DNA of 64,000 bases. Source: Agrobacterium arsenijevicii. GTDB lineage: Bacteria; Pseudomonadota; Alphaproteobacteria; Rhizobiales; Rhizobiaceae. Within the stretch, counting starts at the first letter, position 1. Each line of letters begins with the position of its first letter. The translations under genes and the position numbers were made by a program. The notes below the pieces were generated by a model. That model made no database searches, had not been told where the DNA came from, and was given only the letters and a program-made list of their open reading frames with translations. The stretch covers positions 226,430 to 290,429 of the forward strand of contig JWIT01000010.1 in assembly GCA_000949895.1 (NCBI GenBank), written 5' to 3'. Below, piece by piece: positions 30,915 through 40,630 of the stretch.

Positions 30915-33900
30915 CGCCGTCTCCCGGTTCCGCCGTCGACCATTCCGAAACGCGGGCGAGGTGATCATATTCCCCGCCATAGGATTGTTGCTCTTCCGGC
31001 ACCAGTCGCGAGGCAAAACCGTTCTCGCCATCGCGCAGCGAACGCACGAATTTGGCCAGCTGGTCGATCGATTCGGTTGCCAGCTCAATTGCCGATTTCG
31101 GACCTTTTTTACCGCCCCGGGTGGAATGTTCGTTATTCACCTGATCGGCAAAAAAACGCTCGCCCGGCCGCAGGCGCACATAGATGAGATTGTCCGGCGT
31201 TTGCGAACCCGCTTCGCGGAAGGCGCCGCGCATCAGCGCTGCCGCTTCCAGCGCAAGCTGCGGGTCGAGCAGCGCGCGTGCCTGATTGACCGAAGGCGCA
31301 AGTCCCGTCTTGTAATCGATGATGTCCGCCTGGCCGCCGGTCTTGATGTCGATGCGGTCGGCGATCCCGGTCAGTCTTATGCCCGCCTCGGGTATTTCCT
31401 GTCCGGCACGCGCCTCGAAAAAGCTGCGGCGGATGGACGGATATCGTTCTTTCTCCCAGTCGATGAAGGCGCGGGCCACCGCCTCGAAACGCGGACGCCA
31501 GATGACATCGACATGTGAGGGAAGATCTTCCGCGTCGAAACTTGCATCCAGAATACGCTGCATGGCTTCGAGCGAGGCCGGTGTGCCGGGAACATGCCCC
31601 TCGCGGGAATAACGCTCGATAATCGCATGGTAGAGCGTGCCACGGTCGGTAGCGTTGGGATCGCGGTTGAAGCCATCGAGCGGGTTAAGCTTCAGGATAC
31701 GCCGCGCATAGATCGAATAGGGATCGCGGCGCAATTTGCCCACTTCGCTGAAGGAGTAGCTCGTTGGCTGCAGCTCGGCCGGTGGCTTCGGGGCAGGGCG
31801 CTTTGCCGCCTCTTGGTCGATGCTCGCGTCCATCAGGGCCGCCCAATGACGATAGGTCTCGCCGCGTTTCTTCAGCTGCCCGGCAAAATCCTCGCCGCCG
31901 AGTGCCAGCAACCGCTGCAGCCAGCGCGAGGCGACGGCGGGGGTGGAGCCCTGCCGGAGCGCGCGGCTGTAAAAGATTTGCCTTGTGCCGTTCGCCATCT
32001 CGAAATCATGCGCCAGCTGGCCGATGCGCCGTTCCGGCGGTTCCAGACCTATAGCTGTCTTCATGTTGCGAGACAGAAACGGATTGTTTGCCGTCTGGCC
32101 CGGCCAAAGCCCTTCGTTGAGGCCGCCGATCACGACAGTGTCGACGCTCTGCAATCGCGCTTCGAGTGCGCCGAAAATGAAAATGCGTGGATGGCGCATG
32201 GATCGCGGCTTGATCGATTCGCCCGCCACCAGTGCCGCGAAGATATCGGCCCATTGCGGACCGTCCGCGTCGAGGATTTCGCCGCTTTCCATCAATTCGC
32301 CAAACAGGCTGGAAAGCTTGTCGCCGGCCTCGCCGGACCAGAGCGCGGCAAGATCGTTGTTCTCATCCGCGCAAATGGCTTCGATCACCCGGCCGGTCCG
32401 CTCCGCCCAATCGGAAAGCGGTAATTTATCCGTGAAAGACCGGCCAGATCGATCGCGGCGGATGAACGCGCTGCCAAGGGGGGATGTTGAAACGGCGATC
32501 CGGCGCGCCAGATCGCGCGCGGCCTCCACGCTCCCCTCCGGTAGTGCCAGCCGCCAGGCAGGCGGGTGCCTGTCATCGCGCTGCGCCGCCAGTTGCGCAT
32601 CCAGAACCGCTTCCAGATTGCCAATTTCGGTTTCGACGCGGCCACCGCGCAGCGCGATCAACTCCAGCGCCTTCGATGCTTTCGAGAAAGCCTCCTCAGA
32701 AAGCCCGAAACGACTGAGCGGATGTTTCAGAAGTGAAATGACCGGCACGGGGTCGCCGGGCCGCAAAATCGCTTCCAGCGCCAGCTGCGTCAACCCCGCC
32801 TGTGGAGTGGCGGATAGCGGCGTGCCGGCGGAATCGTCCGCTTCGATGCCGAAGCGTTGCAGTTCCGTCGCCACGCGCCGCGCCAGCCCGCGATCCGGCG
32901 TGATCAGTGCTGCCTGAGACGGGCGGCCAGCGCCGGGCGCTTCAAGCGCCAGCCGCAGCGCCACCGCGATTGCTGTTGCCTCTTCCCGCTCGTTGGCGGC
33001 TTCTATCAGGGTTGCTGCTGCGAAAGCATCGTCGAAAAAGTCGGGTTGCTTCTCCTCGCGCCAGCGGTTCCAGTCGCTTGTGGATTTGGCCGGCGCGAGT
33101 GCCGCCGAAAAAACGGCCGCGCGCTTTTCGAGATCGCCATCAATGGCACCGATCTGAACGACATCGCGCCGTATCATGTCGAGCTTCTGCAACAGCATGT
33201 AAAGCCCGTATTGCGAATGGGTGCGGCTCGAAGGATCGGTTGGGTCCTCGGCAATCGCCTGCCATTGCTCCTCCGGCATCGTAAGGTCGAGACCCGGAAG
33301 CACAACGACGCCCTGGGGCAGGGAGGCGACTGAGGCAATGAGGTCCGCTGCCGCCGGAATGGAGCCCGTGGAGCCCGCAACGATGATCGGTCCCGTATCC
33401 GGCAGGCTGGCAAGCCGGTTCGCCTCCGCCCGCAGGATGCCGTTTCGATGACGGCCTGCGGAGGTGCGGTTGAGTTCGGCAAGACGGGCAGGCCAGAAAA
33501 TGCTGGCGATCTTCAGGAAATCCGCCGTCAGCTGCCACCATTGGGCATGATCGCCGGTATCGAGATGCGCGAGCGCCTCCCATTCCTTCTCTTCCGTATC
33601 CATCGCATCGATCACCTCGCCAAGCGCGCGCGCCAGCCATATGGCGTCGGCGGGGCTGGCGGGGGCGACGAGCGGTGAATCCGAATGGATCGCCCTGATG
33701 GCGTCCGGCAGGCTGTTGCGCCATGCCAGAATGAGGCGCGCCAGCTCGATCAGCCGGCCGGTGCCGGAAATCGGCGGTGCCAGATCCATGATTTCAGGGT
33801 TTTCGATCTCGAAGAAACCGCTATCGTCATCTGTCTCACCGAGTGGCCGGATCAGCGGCAGAATGGCGGATCGGCCACCCAGAAGATCGACGAATTCGGA

Positions 33901-34089
33901 GCGCAGCACGCGGGCGGAACGCCGCGTCGGCACATAGATCGTCACCTTGGCGAGCGAAAGCGGATCGGCCGGGTCATATCTATAGCCGGCTGTTAGTGTC
34001 CCGTCACACAGCGTTTCCGCGAGCGTTTTGAGGAACGGTGTTCCCGCAGCGATCGTCAGGACGCGCTTTTCGTGATGGGTCACGGTCAT
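30904..34089 (-). CDS. addB: Double-strand break repair nuclease subunit AddB (alphaproteobacterial type)
   Basis: AddB pairs with AddA in break resection and Chi-like recognition. The 1061-residue length and the N-terminal TIAAGTPFLKTLAETL identify the alphaproteobacterial form. Its Walker A position reads GTPFLKT (16-22) and lacks the usual GKT/S, so its helicase motor is probably inactive. The C-terminal nuclease motif GIADRIDIKTGGQADIIDYK, near 910-930, is intact. The start overlaps murU by four bases and the end overlaps addA by 11, placing it firmly inside the divL operon. Confidence 0.93.
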   Translation of the reverse strand: MTVTHHEKRVLTIAAGTPFLKTLAETLCDGTLTAGYRYDPADPLSLAKVTIYVPTRRSARVLRSEFVDLLGGRSAILPLIRPLGETDDDSGFFEIENPEIMDLAPPISGTGRLIELARLILAWRNSLPDAIRAIHSDSPLVAPASPADAIWLARALGEVIDAMDTEEKEWEALAHLDTGDHAQWWQLTADFLKIASIFWPARLAELNRTSAGRHRNGILRAEANRLASLPDTGPIIVAGSTGSIPAAADLIASVASLPQGVVVLPGLDLTMPEEQWQAIAEDPTDPSSRTHSQYGLYMLLQKLDMIRRDVVQIGAIDGDLEKRAAVFSAALAPAKSTSDWNRWREEKQPDFFDDAFAAATLIEAANEREEATAIAVALRLALEAPGAGRPSQAALITPDRGLARRVATELQRFGIEADDSAGTPLSATPQAGLTQLALEAILRPGDPVPVISLLKHPLSRFGLSEEAFSKASKALELIALRGGRVETEIGNLEAVLDAQLAAQRDDRHPPAWRLALPEGSVEAARDLARRIAVSTSPLGSAFIRRDRSGRSFTDKLPLSDWAERTGRVIEAICADENNDLAALWSGEAGDKLSSLFGELMESGEILDADGPQWADIFAALVAGESIKPRSMRHPRIFIFGALEARLQSVDTVVIGGLNEGLWPGQTANNPFLSRNMKTAIGLEPPERRIGQLAHDFEMANGTRQIFYSRALRQGSTPAVASRWLQRLLALGGEDFAGQLKKRGETYRHWAALMDASIDQEAAKRPAPKPPAELQPTSYSFSEVGKLRRDPYSIYARRILKLNPLDGFNRDPNATDRGTLYHAIIERYSREGHVPGTPASLEAMQRILDASFDAEDLPSHVDVIWRPRFEAVARAFIDWEKERYPSIRRSFFEARAGQEIPEAGIRLTGIADRIDIKTGGQADIIDYKTGLAPSVNQARALLDPQLALEAAALMRGAFREAGSQTPDNLIYVRLRPGERFFADQVNNEHSTRGGKKGPKSAIELATESIDQLAKFVRSLRDGENGFASRLVPEEQQSYGGEYDHLARVSEWSTAEPGDGDDD

Positions 34090-34823
34090 GCAGAGCGCTT
34101 TTCCCTGTATTGCCGGATGATGTTTTCGGCGTCTTCTATCGCATCGGGCGTGCCGACGGTGATCCAGTGACCATCCAGCGAAAGCCCGAAAAGCCGGTCT
34201 TTTTCAATGGCACGGTCGAAGTAGATATTGAGGTTGAAGGCATCCGCCGGCGCATCGTCAAGCAGGCGCGAATCCATGGCGATGGCGCCAGCATAGACCA
34301 CTGGGTTCGGGTCTCCGTCGCGATAACGCGCCAGTTTACCGTCGGCAGAGAGGTTGAAATCCCTCTTGCCGTTGTGGCCGGTGGTGCGGTCCATATCGAC
34401 GCAGAGCAGCGCCATATCCATGTGCGCGGGATCGAAGAACTGCGCAAGTTTGCGCAGATTGCTGACGGCGTTCAACTGCTCACCGATCCAGAAAAGATCG
34501 GCATTCATGACGAAGACCGGGCCGGGCTCCAGAAGTTTCAAGCCCTTGGCAAGTCCGCCACCGGAATTCATCAGCTGCGACCGCTCGTCGGAAATCAGGA
34601 TCTCGACGTCAGAACGATTTTCGAGATGGGCGGTCATCTGTTCGGCGTGGTGATGCACATTGACGACGATCTTCTCAGCCCCGGCTTCGACAAGGGAGTC
34701 GAGCGCGTAGTCGATCATCGGCTTGCCGGCGATCTTGACGAGCGGCTTCGGGATCGTATCCGTGATCGGGCGCATCCGCGTGCCGAGCCCTGCGGCCAGC
34801 ACCATCGCGTTCTTGATCGTCAT
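34086..34823 (-). CDS. murU: N-acetylmuramate-1-phosphate uridylyltransferase-like nucleotidyltransferase (MurU)
   Basis: The protein is a sugar-1-phosphate nucleotidyltransferase of 245 residues. The signature AAGLGTRMRP is at 10-19, the substrate-activating Lys is in IPKPLVK near 26, and the metal-binding Asp is in VMNADLFW near 107. The best assignment is MurU, which makes UDP-MurNAc in the anhydroMurNAc recycling route, because the upstream gene carries the matching AmgK kinase domain 16 bases away. The start is the ATG at 34823 (MTIKNAMVLAAG). A longer in-frame start at 34967 lies inside the upstream gene. It overlaps addB by four bases. Confidence 0.9.
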   Translation of the reverse strand: MTIKNAMVLAAGLGTRMRPITDTIPKPLVKIAGKPMIDYALDSLVEAGAEKIVVNVHHHAEQMTAHLENRSDVEILISDERSQLMNSGGGLAKGLKLLEPGPVFVMNADLFWIGEQLNAVSNLRKLAQFFDPAHMDMALLCVDMDRTTGHNGKRDFNLSADGKLARYRDGDPNPVVYAGAIAMDSRLLDDAPADAFNLNIYFDRAIEKDRLFGLSLDGHWITVGTPDAIEDAENIIRQYREKRSA

Positions 34824-34839
34824 CGTGGTCAACCGTCTT

Positions 34840-36351
34840 TCAGTCGTTAAATTCCATGCCCATTCGGACGCACCAGTTTCTGAGCGGCGCGAGTTCGGGA
34901 TGCGAAAGTGCTGCACCAAGATAGCGGAACGTCCTCGGCATATGTTGCATATAACCGGGTTTTCCATCCCGTTCCAACAGCCTTACCCAGATACCGGCAA
35001 GCTTGCAGTTGCGCTGCGCCGACATGATGGCAAAAGCCTTGAGGAAAGCGGTCTCATCAAACGAAGGCGTGTTTCTTCTGCCGTCGAGATAGTGCGAAAG
35101 CAGACGCGCTTGCAGTTCGGGGGAGATGGTAACCCGGGCATCCTGCACGATGGAAGCGAGATCATAGGCGGTTGGGCCGATCATCGCATCCTGAAAATCG
35201 ATCAGTCCGACCTGCCGGATGCCGCTATTTTGCTGTTGCCAGATAATATTCGGCGAATGGAAATCGCGCAGCAGAAGCCCGGTTTCGCAATCGGCGAGCG
35301 TATCGATCAGCTTGTCCCACAGGGCGTAATAGTCGCTCTTTTCGCTATCGGTGAGCGGCTTGCCGCGTTTGTGGGGCAGATACCATTCTACCAGCAACGA
35401 AACTTCGATCTTCATCGCCTGCCGGTCGAAGGGCGGAACCTCATAGGTACTGCCGTCGCCGACTGGCAGCAGATCGGGCAGCGGCGTCTGATGAAGGGCG
35501 GCAAGGCAGGCGACGCTTTGCAGATAACGATCCTCTATCGGCGTTCCGTCAGATGCCAGCACTCCGTCCCGTCCGAGGTCCTCCAAAAGGAGAATGCCCT
35601 GATCGGTATCTGCTGCCAGTATCTCAGGCGCGCAAAAGCCGCTATTTCCTAGATAATTGCCGATTGCCACAAAGGAACGTGCATCCTGGGCAAGATGGGC
35701 GATTTCCGCATAGGTCTTGCCATCAGCAACGATCGCACCTCTCAAGGGCCGTCGCCAATCCATCAGGATAAGGTCCGGACCATCGGTGGAAATGGTCTCA
35801 TAGGCGCGTGTGGAAGCATCGCCGCTCAGAAAATGACGGGCCGCATCGCCCCTGCCATTTTTTGCGAGGAACGCGCGAATGGCAAAAACACGCTCAAGCC
35901 GTGCTTTCTGTTTTGCCGGCGCCTCGATGACAGCCAGCCGACCTTCGCCGGAGTGGGTCAGTGTCAAGCTGATGGTCTGCTCGGGTGGCAGAACCTCGGC
36001 GGCCATATCCGGCCATTCGATCAGGCAGATACCGTCTTCCAGCAGCTCATCGATGCCGAGTTCGTCCAGTTCGGAGACATCCGACAGTCGGTACAGATCA
36101 AGATGAGCGACGGGAATACGTGTGGGGTAGGTCTGAATGATCGTGAAGGTAGGGCTTGGAACATCCAGATCCGGTGCGTCCGCCATCGCCCGGATGAAGG
36201 CGCGGGCGAGGGTGGATTTTCCGGCGCCGAGATCGCCGATAAGCGCGAGGCAATCGCCAGCCTTCAAAGCCAGCGCCAAATCTTCGCCTAACCGGATGGT
36301 GTCTTTTTCCCCATCAAGGGAAATGGTGATCGGCAGGATATTGTCACTCAT
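34840..36351 (-). CDS. Fusion of TsaE (tRNA t6A ATPase) and AmgK-like sugar kinase
   Basis: Two normally separate proteins are joined in one 503-residue chain. Residues about 1-150 are TsaE, the ATPase that supports N6-threonylcarbamoyl-A37 formation, with Walker A GDLGAGKST at 39-47 and PSPTFTIIQTY at 65-75. Residues about 160-500 are an aminoglycoside-phosphotransferase-fold kinase with the Brenner-like RDFHSPNII (362-370) and DFQD (385-388). It is probably AmgK, the anomeric MurNAc/GlcNAc kinase of cell-wall recycling. It overlaps divL by four bases and lies 16 bases before murU. Why a tRNA-modification ATPase is fused to a recycling kinase is unknown. Confidence 0.92.
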   Translation of the reverse strand: MSDNILPITISLDGEKDTIRLGEDLALALKAGDCLALIGDLGAGKSTLARAFIRAMADAPDLDVPSPTFTIIQTYPTRIPVAHLDLYRLSDVSELDELGIDELLEDGICLIEWPDMAAEVLPPEQTISLTLTHSGEGRLAVIEAPAKQKARLERVFAIRAFLAKNGRGDAARHFLSGDASTRAYETISTDGPDLILMDWRRPLRGAIVADGKTYAEIAHLAQDARSFVAIGNYLGNSGFCAPEILAADTDQGILLLEDLGRDGVLASDGTPIEDRYLQSVACLAALHQTPLPDLLPVGDGSTYEVPPFDRQAMKIEVSLLVEWYLPHKRGKPLTDSEKSDYYALWDKLIDTLADCETGLLLRDFHSPNIIWQQQNSGIRQVGLIDFQDAMIGPTAYDLASIVQDARVTISPELQARLLSHYLDGRRNTPSFDETAFLKAFAIMSAQRNCKLAGIWVRLLERDGKPGYMQHMPRTFRYLGAALSHPELAPLRNWCVRMGMEFND

Positions 36352-38930
36352 TCTGCGGCGATGGAATGCGGGCGCGTGGCAGACGGAATGCGGCAGGTCA
36401 CGATGGTGCCATTGCCGGGCCGGCTGTCGATGCTGACGGTGCCGTGATGCAGGCTGACGAAGCTTTCCACGATGGAAAGACCAAGCCCCGCACCGGTTCG
36501 CCGCCCGCCATTGCCGCGCGTCTCGAAGCGGTCGAACACGCTCTTCAGCATGTCTTCGGGAATGCCCGGTCCCTTGTCCGCTACCGAGAACAGGAAGTCG
36601 CCCTCGCTACGCTGGCAGGAAAGCTGAACGGAAGACCCCTCCGGTGCGAAATTGATCGCATTGGTCAGGAGCTTGATGAGGATCTGCTTCAGGCGCTGAT
36701 GATCGGCTACCAGACTGCCGAGATGCGCCGGTGCGACGATCTCCAGCGAAATGCCGCTTTCCTGCAGCCGGTCGGCAATCTGCACCGAAACATCATCGAG
36801 CAATTCGTTCAGATCGTTTTCCGAATAGTTCAGCTGCATGATGCCGGCATCGACGGTCGCGAGATCGAGAATATCGTTGACGATGGTCAGAAGAACCGAA
36901 GACGAGGTGGAAATATGGTCGAGATATTCCGCCTGCCGGTCCGTCAATTCTCCAATACCCGGGGTCTTAAGGAGATCGGTGAAACCGATGATATTGGTCA
37001 GCGGCGAGCGCAGTTCGTAGGAGACGTGCTGCACGAAATCGTTCTTCAGCTCGTCGGCCTTGAGCAGCGCGTCGTTCTTTTCCTTCAGCGCCCGCTCGGC
37101 CCGCACGCTGTCGGTCATGTTGACGAAGGTCAGCATGGTCTGCGCATCCGGCAGCGGAATGATGGCGTAGTCGAGAACGAGGCCGGAGAGCAGCTCCAGC
37201 GTACCTTGTCTCGACGGGCGTTCGTCGTCGAAGCTGGTGATGAACTGGCTGAAGGAGCGCCAGCCATCCGGCTTGTCATATGATTGCGTGCAGGCGGTCT
37301 CAACAGCACGGATGTGGGTGCCCGTTTCCGCCTGTTCCGCCGTAACGCCCCAGAGCGCCCGGAATGCCGGGTTGGACAGGCGAATACGTCCGTCTGCGCC
37401 GAACACGGCGACACCTTCGGCCAGATGATCGATGGTTTCGCCCTGCACCTTCACCAGCGTGTCGTAGCGCATCTGTAGATCGACCTGTTCGGTCAGGTTT
37501 TCGAAGACCCATGTCGCGCCGCCCTGCGGGTGGGCGGTGGCGATGACCCGCAACGTCTGGCCATTGGGCAGATGCCAGAGATCGGTCTTGGTATCGAGCG
37601 AGCGATACACGGAAAGCGCCGTCTCTTTCCAGTTTTTCCAGTTCAGCTGCTCCGGCAGTTTGCCGGCGGTGCGCAGCCTGTCGAGAAGCTCAGAATTATC
37701 AGGACCGGATTCAAGGAAAACGAGGTCGAAACCCCAAAGAGTCGCAAAAGCCTGATTGTAGAATTGCAACCGCTGCCGGCCGTCGAAAATGGCGACGGGT
37801 GTTGCCAGATGATCCAGCGTTTCGGCATGGCTTTTCAGAACGCGCTTGAGTTCTTCGCGGATGGTTTCCGCTTCCGTTGCATCGATGGCGATGCCGGCAG
37901 AACCGCCCGCCGTCTTGATGTCGACAACGTCGAAAAAGGTGCGGTTTCCGGAAACCACCGTCGAAATGCGATCGTGGTAGGGCGAACTCGGCGTTGCGGC
38001 CGCGCGTATCTTCTGCCGGGTAACGGTGTTCAGAAGTTCGCGTTTCTCCTGAATGGTCTGTTCGGCATCGCGCGCATCCACAGCACGTGCATAAGCGTGG
38101 TTCACCCAGATGAGTTCGCCTTCGCCATCGCGCCGCCAGACGGGCTGCTCGATGGAATCCAGAAGTTCCTGAAACGTCGATACCGAGGCGATCAGGCGCT
38201 CGCGCTCCACCTGCAATTCGGCCAGTTCGGCGCGCAGGTTGTTGAGAGCGACGAAACGCGCAAAGGCATTGCCACCGGAAACCCGGCCTTGAACTTCAAT
38301 GACTTCGCCGCGTTGCGTCTCGATGGTCAGATCGAAACTCTGCGCATGGCTGCGAAGTTTTTCGAGGGATTTTTCAAGCTGGCTCGCCGATGACGGTTTC
38401 AACCAGCGCCCGAACGCCAGAAAATCGTGATCCGCCTGCGGTGCGCCCGTCTCCACGGGCAATTGCCCCAGAAATTCAGGGCGCTTGTCCACGCCGTCCC
38501 AGATGACGATGCGCCGGCTTTTGTCCGAAATCAGTGCTTCGTATTTCGCGATCTTGTGGTGGGATTCTGCCAGCGCCTGGCGGTATTCGCTGCTCTCCGC
38601 TTCGATATTGCCACGCTGGCGCACCAGCCAGACGACGGAAAACAGCGTTGCCGAAAGCATGCCGACAAAAAGCGAATAGGTGATGGTCTCTCCGGACGAA
38701 AACAGTCGCGCACCGGTCTTTGCGACGAGACCGTCCTGCGCCAGCGCCACGCTTGCGGAGCCGGCGAGAACAGTGCCGGACATCAGGACGGGAAGCCTTG
38801 CAAAGCCTGTCCGGACCGCACTGATCGCCAGCCGACAACGCGCCAAAGCCGCGTTTAATGCCACGCCAGCATGCGTGTTTTCAACGCGTTGAACTGTCTG
38901 CTCGCGCAGATCCGAATTGTGAACCGTCAT
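36348..38930 (-). CDS. divL: DivL-like atypical PAS sensor histidine kinase (Tyr at phospho-acceptor)
   Basis: DivL controls the CckA-ChpT-CtrA cell-cycle pathway in alphaproteobacteria. The 860-residue protein has hydrophobic N-terminal segments (about 46-65 and 84-103) and PAS-like modules at about 255-355, 365-480 and 495-605. The DHp and catalytic domains follow. The H-box reads HVSYELRSPLTNIIGF: Tyr638 (codon TAC, 37017-37019) replaces the phospho-acceptor His, the hallmark of DivL. The N box (N757), DKGPGIP (785-791) and GAGLGLS (813-819) look intact. It is first in the divL-tsaE/amgK-murU-addB-addA run and lies 208 bases from ahcY. Confidence 0.93.
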   Translation of the reverse strand: MTVHNSDLREQTVQRVENTHAGVALNAALARCRLAISAVRTGFARLPVLMSGTVLAGSASVALAQDGLVAKTGARLFSSGETITYSLFVGMLSATLFSVVWLVRQRGNIEAESSEYRQALAESHHKIAKYEALISDKSRRIVIWDGVDKRPEFLGQLPVETGAPQADHDFLAFGRWLKPSSASQLEKSLEKLRSHAQSFDLTIETQRGEVIEVQGRVSGGNAFARFVALNNLRAELAELQVERERLIASVSTFQELLDSIEQPVWRRDGEGELIWVNHAYARAVDARDAEQTIQEKRELLNTVTRQKIRAAATPSSPYHDRISTVVSGNRTFFDVVDIKTAGGSAGIAIDATEAETIREELKRVLKSHAETLDHLATPVAIFDGRQRLQFYNQAFATLWGFDLVFLESGPDNSELLDRLRTAGKLPEQLNWKNWKETALSVYRSLDTKTDLWHLPNGQTLRVIATAHPQGGATWVFENLTEQVDLQMRYDTLVKVQGETIDHLAEGVAVFGADGRIRLSNPAFRALWGVTAEQAETGTHIRAVETACTQSYDKPDGWRSFSQFITSFDDERPSRQGTLELLSGLVLDYAIIPLPDAQTMLTFVNMTDSVRAERALKEKNDALLKADELKNDFVQHVSYELRSPLTNIIGFTDLLKTPGIGELTDRQAEYLDHISTSSSVLLTIVNDILDLATVDAGIMQLNYSENDLNELLDDVSVQIADRLQESGISLEIVAPAHLGSLVADHQRLKQILIKLLTNAINFAPEGSSVQLSCQRSEGDFLFSVADKGPGIPEDMLKSVFDRFETRGNGGRRTGAGLGLSIVESFVSLHHGTVSIDSRPGNGTIVTCRIPSATRPHSIAAE

Positions 38931-39138
38931 CCCCGGTCTGTCTCCGTCCTATGTGCCGCATCTTCGACAAGACATCCCATTTCGTCCCCGCCGTCCTTTG
39001 GCGTGTCCGAATCAAGTTCGATGACAATACCGCCTTCATAAATCTGCGGAAAGGGAGTGCGCAAAAAAGATGCCGTGCGCTTTGTCAAGCGCACGGCATC
39101 TACATATTGTGTAATTTCAGTGGATATTAACTATGAAA
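38931..39138 (-). promoter_or_regulatory. ahcY-divL intergenic region with divL promoter
   Basis: This 208-base gap contains the ahcY terminator and presumably the divL promoter. No CtrA-like TTAA-N7-TTAA full site was found, and no open frame is supported. Confidence 0.4.
39063..39100 (-). terminator. Terminator after ahcY
   Basis: GATGCCGTGCGC and GCGCACGGCATC form a perfect 12-base stem around an 8-base loop. Read on the minus strand the stem is followed by six Ts (39068-39063). It lies 38 bases beyond the ahcY stop. Confidence 0.93.
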
Positions 39139-40539
39139 TTAATATCTGTAGTGTTCTGCCTTGAACGGACCCTGCTTCGAGATGCCGATATAATCAGCCT
39201 GAAGGTCGGAAAGTTCGGTCAGGCGCACGCCAAGCTTCTCGAGATGAAGGCGCGCAACCTTTTCGTCGAGGTGCTTTGGCAGCACGTAAACCTCGTTCTT
39301 GTATTCGCCCGGCTTCGTGAAGAGTTCGATCTGGCCAAGCACCTGGTTGGTGAAGGACGCCGACATGACGAAGGACGGGTGACCGGTGGCATTGCCGAGG
39401 TTCAGCAGGCGGCCTTCAGACAGCAGGATGATGCGGTTGCCCTTCGGGAACTCGATCATGTCGACCTGCGGCTTGATGTTCGTCCACTTGTGGTTACGCA
39501 GCGAAGCGACCTGAATTTCGTTGTCGAAATGGCCGATATTGCCGACGATGGCCATGTCCTTCATCTCGCGCATATGCTCGATGCGGATCACGTCCTTGTT
39601 GCCGGTGGTGGTGATGAAGATATCCGCGGAGGAAACAACGTCCTCCAGACGAACGACCTCGAAACCGTCCATGGCGGCCTGAAGCGCGCAGATCGGGTCG
39701 ATTTCGGTGACCTTCACGCGGGCGCCGGCGCCCTGCAGCGAGGCGGCCGAACCCTTGCCGACATCGCCGTAACCGCAGACCACGGCAACCTTGCCGGCCA
39801 TCATCACGTCGGTTGCGCGGCGAATGCCGTCTACCAGCGATTCCTTGCAGCCGTATTTGTTGTCGAACTTGGACTTGGTGACGCTGTCGTTGACGTTGAT
39901 GGCCGGGAAGGGCAGGAGGCCCTTCTTGGCGAGATCGTAAAGACGATGAACGCCGGTCGTCGTTTCTTCCGTCACGCCCTTCAGCGCGTCGCGCTGCTTG
40001 GTGAACCAGCCGGGGGAAGCCTTGAGGCGCTTGTTGATCTGCGCGAAAAGAATTTCCTCTTCTTCCGAACCGGGGTTGGAAAGAACGTCCTCACCGGCTT
40101 CGGCGCGCGCGCCGAGCAGGATGTACATGGTGGCATCGCCGCCATCGTCGAGGATCATGTTGGAGAGGCCGCCATCGGTCCACTGGAAGATCTTGTCGGT
40201 ATAGTCCCAATATTCCGTCAGGCTCTCACCCTTGACGGCGAAGACGGGAATGCCGGCCGCTGCAATGGCCGCCGCCGCGTGATCCTGCGTCGAGAAAATG
40301 TTGCAGGACGCCCAGCGGATGTCCGCGCCCAGTTCCTTCAGCGTCTCGATCAGAACGCCGGTCTGGATCGTCATGTGAAGAGAACCGGTGATGCGTGCGC
40401 CCTTCAGCGGCTTGCTCGCGCCGAACTCACTGCGGCAGGACATCAGGCCAGGCATTTCGGTTTCGGCGATATCCAGTTCCTTGCGGCCGAATGCAGCAAG
40501 GTTGATATCGGCGATGATGTAGTCCTTCTCAAGGCTCAT
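39139..40539 (-). CDS. ahcY: S-adenosylhomocysteine hydrolase
   Basis: AhcY splits SAH into adenosine and homocysteine, relieving methyltransferase inhibition. The 466-residue product has the NAD-binding [15 protein letters not shown] near 258-272. The start sequence [20 protein letters not shown] is normal for alphaproteobacteria, and the C-terminal [20 protein letters not shown] with the terminal HYRY is intact. Upstream lies a 128-base gap to HPr containing a striking ATATAAAGA inverted repeat. A clean terminator follows. Confidence 0.98.
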   Translation of the reverse strand: MSLEKDYIIADINLAAFGRKELDIAETEMPGLMSCRSEFGASKPLKGARITGSLHMTIQTGVLIETLKELGADIRWASCNIFSTQDHAAAAIAAAGIPVFAVKGESLTEYWDYTDKIFQWTDGGLSNMILDDGGDATMYILLGARAEAGEDVLSNPGSEEEEILFAQINKRLKASPGWFTKQRDALKGVTEETTTGVHRLYDLAKKGLLPFPAINVNDSVTKSKFDNKYGCKESLVDGIRRATDVMMAGKVAVVCGYGDVGKGSAASLQGAGARVKVTEIDPICALQAAMDGFEVVRLEDVVSSADIFITTTGNKDVIRIEHMREMKDMAIVGNIGHFDNEIQVASLRNHKWTNIKPQVDMIEFPKGNRIILLSEGRLLNLGNATGHPSFVMSASFTNQVLGQIELFTKPGEYKNEVYVLPKHLDEKVARLHLEKLGVRLTELSDLQADYIGISKQGPFKAEHYRY

Positions 40540-40630
40540 GAGGTTCTCCAGATCAGAAATGCCACGCCTATTGGCCCGGCTTTTAAACGTAGCAGGGGTT
40601 TAGCAGGCCAAAAACAATCTGGCAATAACG

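Noticed and set aside
38084..38089. CACGTG hexamer inside divL considered as a parS
   Set aside because: The flanking bases (GCACGTGC) do not continue the parS palindrome.
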